A stretch of DNA of 7,784 nucleotides from Treponema sp. GTDB lineage: Bacteria > Spirochaetota > Spirochaetia > Treponematales > Treponemataceae. A program made the translations under genes and the position numbers. Positions 6,231-7,784 of the stretch are shown piece after piece. The DNA lies in the NCBI GenBank assembly GCA_003447785.1, contig DLYJ01000057.1, positions 1-7,784 on the forward strand, written 5' to 3'. Below the pieces are notes generated by a model. It did no database searches. It was not told the DNA's origin and was given only the letters and a program-made list of their open reading frames with translations. Every line of letters begins with the position of its first letter. The first letter of the stretch is position 1.

Positions 6231-6407
6231 TTATTTCTTAAAATCTTTAGGTCTGCGCTCTGTGCGTTTGCACTTTGAGCACTCAGCAACGTTTCTGAGT
6301 CTGCCGTTTTCGTAAAGAGTTTTCATTACGATTTCGCCACCACAATCAGGGCATTCGAATTTGTGTGTTGTAACTGTAGTACGCGAGTTCTTACTTGCTC
6401 CAGCCAT
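6231..6407 (-). CDS. Small basic zinc-ribbon protein (58 aa)
   Basis: Reading the minus strand from ATG (6407-6405) to TAA (6233-6231) gives a 58-aa basic protein starting MAGASKNSRTTVTTHK. Two CxxC knuckles, CPDC (Cys19, Cys22) and CSKC (Cys43, Cys46), 20 residues apart, form a classic four-cysteine zinc ribbon; the C-terminus KRTERRPKDFKK is very basic. The gene signals are strong: GGAGG (6414-6418) lies 6 nt from the ATG, a well-spaced promoter sits upstream and a terminator downstream. I cannot assign a named family. Size, charge and knuckles resemble zinc-binding ribosomal proteins such as L33 or L31, or a nucleic-acid-binding zinc ribbon, and the divergent neighbour is rpsT, so a ribosome-related role is plausible but inferred. 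It is easily missed by ORF length filters. Confidence 0.88.
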   Translation of the reverse strand: MAGASKNSRTTVTTHKFECPDCGGEIVMKTLYENGRLRNVAECSKCKRTERRPKDFKK

Positions 6408-6426
6408 GACTATCCTCCAAAAATAA

Positions 6427-6438
6427 ATATTCGAATAT
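6427..6438. promoter_or_regulatory. Perfect palindrome at the start of the zinc-ribbon mRNA
   Basis: ATATTCGAATAT is an exact 12-bp palindrome lying just downstream of the predicted start site (about 6440, minus strand) and upstream of the SD. It could be an operator for a dimeric regulator. In AT-rich DNA a chance palindrome is also possible. Confidence 0.3.
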
Positions 6439-6446
6439 GTTCAAAT

Positions 6447-6475
6447 ATACTATCGGTTTTACCGTTTACTGTCAA
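6447..6475 (-). promoter_or_regulatory. sigma70-type promoter of the zinc-ribbon gene
   Basis: Read on the minus strand, a perfect -35 TTGACA (6475-6470) is followed after exactly 17 bp by TAGTAT (6452-6447). Predicted start is near 6440, giving a leader of about 33 nt that contains the SD GGAGG. A closer match to the -10, TATATT, lies 3 bp further downstream but would give a 20-bp spacer. Confidence 0.75.
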
Positions 6476-6534
6476 TATTTTACAGGGCCCTGCAGGTTAT
6501 AAAATCGCTAAATCACTGTAATAAATTGATTTAT

Positions 6535-6552
6535 CTCAGGTTTTACTCAGGT
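6535..6552 (+). repeat. Tandem CTCAGGT direct repeat upstream of the rpsT promoter
   Basis: CTCAGGT occurs at 6535-6541 and again at 6546-6552, 11 bp apart start to start, about one helical turn, and about 20-35 bp upstream of the rpsT -35. CAGGT also occurs at 6493-6497. It could be a tandem protein-binding site on one DNA face, but the repeats are short. The rest of the 221-bp intergenic region 6408-6628 holds only the two divergent promoters, the palindrome at 6427-6438, overlapping palindromes CAGGGCCCTG (6483-6492) and CCTGCAGG (6489-6496), and AT-rich DNA. Confidence 0.3.
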
Positions 6553-6569
6553 GTACCGGGCTAAAATAC

Positions 6570-6598
6570 TTGACTAGAACCAATCCCTTTGATAAGAT
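6570..6598 (+). promoter_or_regulatory. sigma70-type promoter of rpsT
   Basis: TTGACT (6570-6575) and TAAGAT (6593-6598) are separated by 17 bp. Predicted start is A6605, giving a short leader of 24 nt that holds the GGGGG SD and the CCTCCTTT element. AT-rich DNA upstream could act as an UP element. Confidence 0.75.
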
Positions 6599-6628
6599 AA
6601 TCAAAGTTTTTAATTGGGGGTGCCTCCT

Positions 6629-6916
6629 TTGGCTGGAAAAAAATCATCTGCAGAAAAAAAACATGCACAGAGCGAAGTTCGCCGCTTGCACAATAAGGCA
6701 ATCAAAAGCGAAGTACGCACATATGCACGTCAGTTTGTAGAAGCTGTACAGAGTAAAGATTCTAAGCTTGCTCAGGAAAAGCTCACAACATTGGTATCTA
6801 AGCTTGATTCTGCACGCAGCAAGGGCGTAATTTCACGCAACGCTGCTTCCCGCAAAAAGTCTCGCATGATGAAACTCTACAACGTTTCATTCGGTGACAA
6901 AGCGGCTGCAAAATAA
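6629..6916 (+). CDS. rpsT: 30S ribosomal protein S20 (UUG start)
   Basis: A 95-aa basic, helical protein of the S20 family, a primary 16S rRNA-binding protein of the small subunit. Family features are the N-terminal KKSSAEKKHAQSEVRRLHNK, a middle amphipathic helix and the C-terminal signature KGVISRNAASRKKSRMMK. Three in-frame non-ATG starts are possible: TTG 6614, GTG 6620 and TTG 6629. I choose TTG 6629, because it gives MAGKKSSAEKKH, the usual S20 N-terminus, and lies 8 nt after GGGGG (6616-6620); the other two fall in or just before that SD. E. coli rpsT also starts with UUG, and S20 there controls its own translation, so the weak start may be regulatory here too. Between SD and start lies CCTCCTTT, the same as the 3' end of 16S rRNA. 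The gene has its own promoter, and HU follows after a hairpin. Confidence 0.95.
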   Translation: MAGKKSSAEKKHAQSEVRRLHNKAIKSEVRTYARQFVEAVQSKDSKLAQEKLTTLVSKLDSARSKGVISRNAASRKKSRMMKLYNVSFGDKAAAK

Positions 6917-6940
6917 ACTTAGGACACATTTTGTCTAAAA

Positions 6941-6992
6941 CCTGATGTCGTAATCTCTTTTGATTACTTCATCAGGAATTTTTTTTCTTTTT
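6941..6992 (+). terminator. Terminator or attenuator hairpin between rpsT and HU
   Basis: CCTGATG (6941-6947) pairs with CATCAGG (6970-6976). A 2x2 internal mismatch separates this from a second helix, GTAATC (6950-6955) with GATTAC (6962-6967), closed by a 6-nt loop. AA, then T8-C-T5 (6979-6992), follow and run straight into the HU SD. This has the form of an intrinsic terminator. I see no convincing promoter between it and HU, so partial readthrough may set the HU level. Confidence 0.85.
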
Positions 6993-7006
6993 GGAGGTAA
7001 ATAGTT

Positions 7007-7321
7007 ATGACTGGCAATAAAGTTACAAAGTATGATCTAGTAGAATCTGTTTACCAGGACACCAATTGTGAAAAAAAATTAGTTCAGGAAGTTGTAGAAA
7101 AACTTCTTGATGAATTAAAAGACGCTTTAAAAGACGGCAATACAATTGAATTGCGCGGTTTTGGTACATTTGAACCACGCCTGCGCAAAGGCCGTTCTAA
7201 AGCACGTAATCCAAAAACAGGCGAGCAGCTCACAGTTGCTCCACATTATGTTGCTGCCTTTCGTTCCGGCCAGGAACTTAAAAAGGCTCTCTGGGATCTT
7301 CCTGTAAATTCAGAAAAATAA
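7007..7321 (+). CDS. hup: HU/IHF-family DNA-binding protein
   Basis: A 104-aa HU-family nucleoid protein that, as a dimer, bends and compacts DNA. The N-terminal helical dimerisation part (about residues 5-45, starting KVTKYDLVESVYQ) is followed by the family signature GFGTFEPRLRKGRSKARNPKTGE (given in two overlapping pieces: GFGTFEPRLRKGRS and RSKARNPKTGE), which is the DNA-contacting beta arm with the Asn-Pro at its tip that intercalates into DNA. The protein is slightly longer than the usual 90 aa at both ends. A perfect SD GGAGGT (6993-6998) lies 8 nt before the ATG, so translation should be efficient. Proline codons are mostly CCA, as in flaA. It follows rpsT across a terminator-like hairpin and is followed after 2 bp by lnt. 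From memory, T. pallidum has HU at TP0251 in the same order. Confidence 0.96.
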   Translation: MTGNKVTKYDLVESVYQDTNCEKKLVQEVVEKLLDELKDALKDGNTIELRGFGTFEPRLRKGRSKARNPKTGEQLTVAPHYVAAFRSGQELKKALWDLPVNSEK

Positions 7322-7323
7322 AA

Positions 7324-7784
7324 ATGCGCAAAACTCTTTTGCCGTTATCTTTATTTGTCCTTTCAATAATCCTTACATTTTTATCAAGCCCGAATTTTTT
7401 ATTCAATAATGGAATTCCTTTTTTTGCATGGATCTGTTATATTCCGGCACTTATTGCCTTAAAAAAGATTCCGCTTAAAACCGTGGGCTCTGCGGGTGCG
7501 CTGTGGGGCTTTTTGCTTTTTTGCCTGTGCTGTTCGTGGCTTTATTTTTATAACTTTTTTGCAGGCCTTGGAGTCTGTCTTCTGATGGCAGTTTTTTACT
7601 GTCTTTTATTTTTAAGCATTAAATTCATTGATTTTCATCTTTCTGAATATTCATTTTTATTGAATTCAATTATTTTTTTACTGTTTGAATTCCTACGCAC
7701 AAAAGGTTATCTCGGATTTTGCTACGGTCAGATTGTTTATTCACAGTGGAAGATGATTTCCCTGGTAAAAACTGCCCGTATCTT
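7324..7784 (+). CDS. lnt: Apolipoprotein N-acyltransferase, 5' part only
   Basis: The first 153 codons of a very hydrophobic protein whose frame runs off the window end. Lnt is an inner-membrane enzyme that adds the third acyl chain to the N-terminal cysteine of lipoproteins, which are abundant in treponemes. Hydrophobic segments lie at about residues 5-22, 31-46, 56-80, 82-102 and 110-124, matching the N-terminal membrane domain. The segment FEFLRTKGYLGFCYGQ (121-136) resembles the conserved Lnt region before the nitrilase-like catalytic domain. That domain, with its Glu-Lys-Cys triad, would lie downstream and cannot be checked, so the call rests on membrane topology, this segment and gene order (lnt after HU, TP0252 in T. 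pallidum by memory). The ATG is 2 bp after the HU stop and has no clear SD, which suggests translational coupling to HU. Confidence 0.85.
   Translation, partial: MRKTLLPLSLFVLSIILTFLSSPNFLFNNGIPFFAWICYIPALIALKKIPLKTVGSAGALWGFLLFCLCCSWLYFYNFFAGLGVCLLMAVFYCLLFLSIKFIDFHLSEYSFLLNSIIFLLFEFLRTKGYLGFCYGQIVYSQWKMISLVKTARI

Noticed and set aside
6483..6496. Overlapping palindromes CAGGGCCCTG and CCTGCAGG as an operator
   Set aside because: They lie upstream of both divergent -35 boxes with no supporting repeat, so I kept them only as a note on the intergenic region.
6614..6628. TTG 6614 or GTG 6620 as the rpsT start
   Set aside because: Both overlap or touch the GGGGG SD and would add residues absent from typical S20 N-termini; TTG 6629 has correct spacing.

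Overview
The window looks like a chromosomal segment of a non-pallidum Treponema (phylum Spirochaetota), probably a host-associated or gut-type treponeme. The strongest evidence is flaA, a flagellar sheath protein specific to spirochetes. As I recall it, the flanking order amidase - small membrane protein - flaA and rpsT - HU - lnt also resembles the T. pallidum region around TP0247-TP0252; I could not check this here. The DNA is moderately AT-rich and densely packed. I see no mobile element, CRISPR array or plasmid feature, and no gene-free stretch longer than about 300 bases.

Layout, left to right. (1) 1-938, an envelope operon: the 3' end of an N-acetylmuramoyl-L-alanine amidase, overlapping by one base a membrane-anchored GerMN-domain protein. 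(2) 935-2188, flaA as its own unit: a sigma70-type promoter that begins inside the preceding stop codon, a strong Shine-Dalgarno (SD) site, a secreted 371-aa sheath protein and a 13-bp hairpin terminator. (3) 2187-3469, a RelA/SpoT-type alarmone synthetase with C-terminal TPR repeats and no hydrolase domain. Its only good promoter would place transcription start exactly on the ATG. (4) 3508-3679, a tRNA-Glu(UUC) gene with promoter, leader hairpin and terminator. (5) 3693-6146, a DinG/XPD-type Fe-S helicase whose N-terminus is a JAB/JAMM (RadC-like) metalloprotease-type domain. (6) 6158-6475 on the minus strand, a complete 58-aa zinc-ribbon gene with promoter, SD and terminator. (7) 6570-7784, a translation and nucleoid block: rpsT (UUG start), a terminator-like hairpin, HU, then the 5' part of lnt two bases after the HU stop.

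The genes fall into three groups: envelope and motility (amidase, GerMN protein, FlaA, Lnt), translation and growth control (tRNA-Glu, alarmone synthetase, S20, zinc ribbon) and chromosome maintenance (helicase, HU). Most units carry their own promoter and terminator, so this reads as neighbouring housekeeping transcription units rather than one dedicated system.

The points most worth following up are the JAMM-DinG fusion and its non-ATG start just after a tRNA terminator, the probably leaderless TPR-linked alarmone synthetase, an rpsT leader containing a copy of the 16S rRNA anti-SD sequence, and the unlisted zinc-ribbon gene. I found no convincing new multi-gene system.
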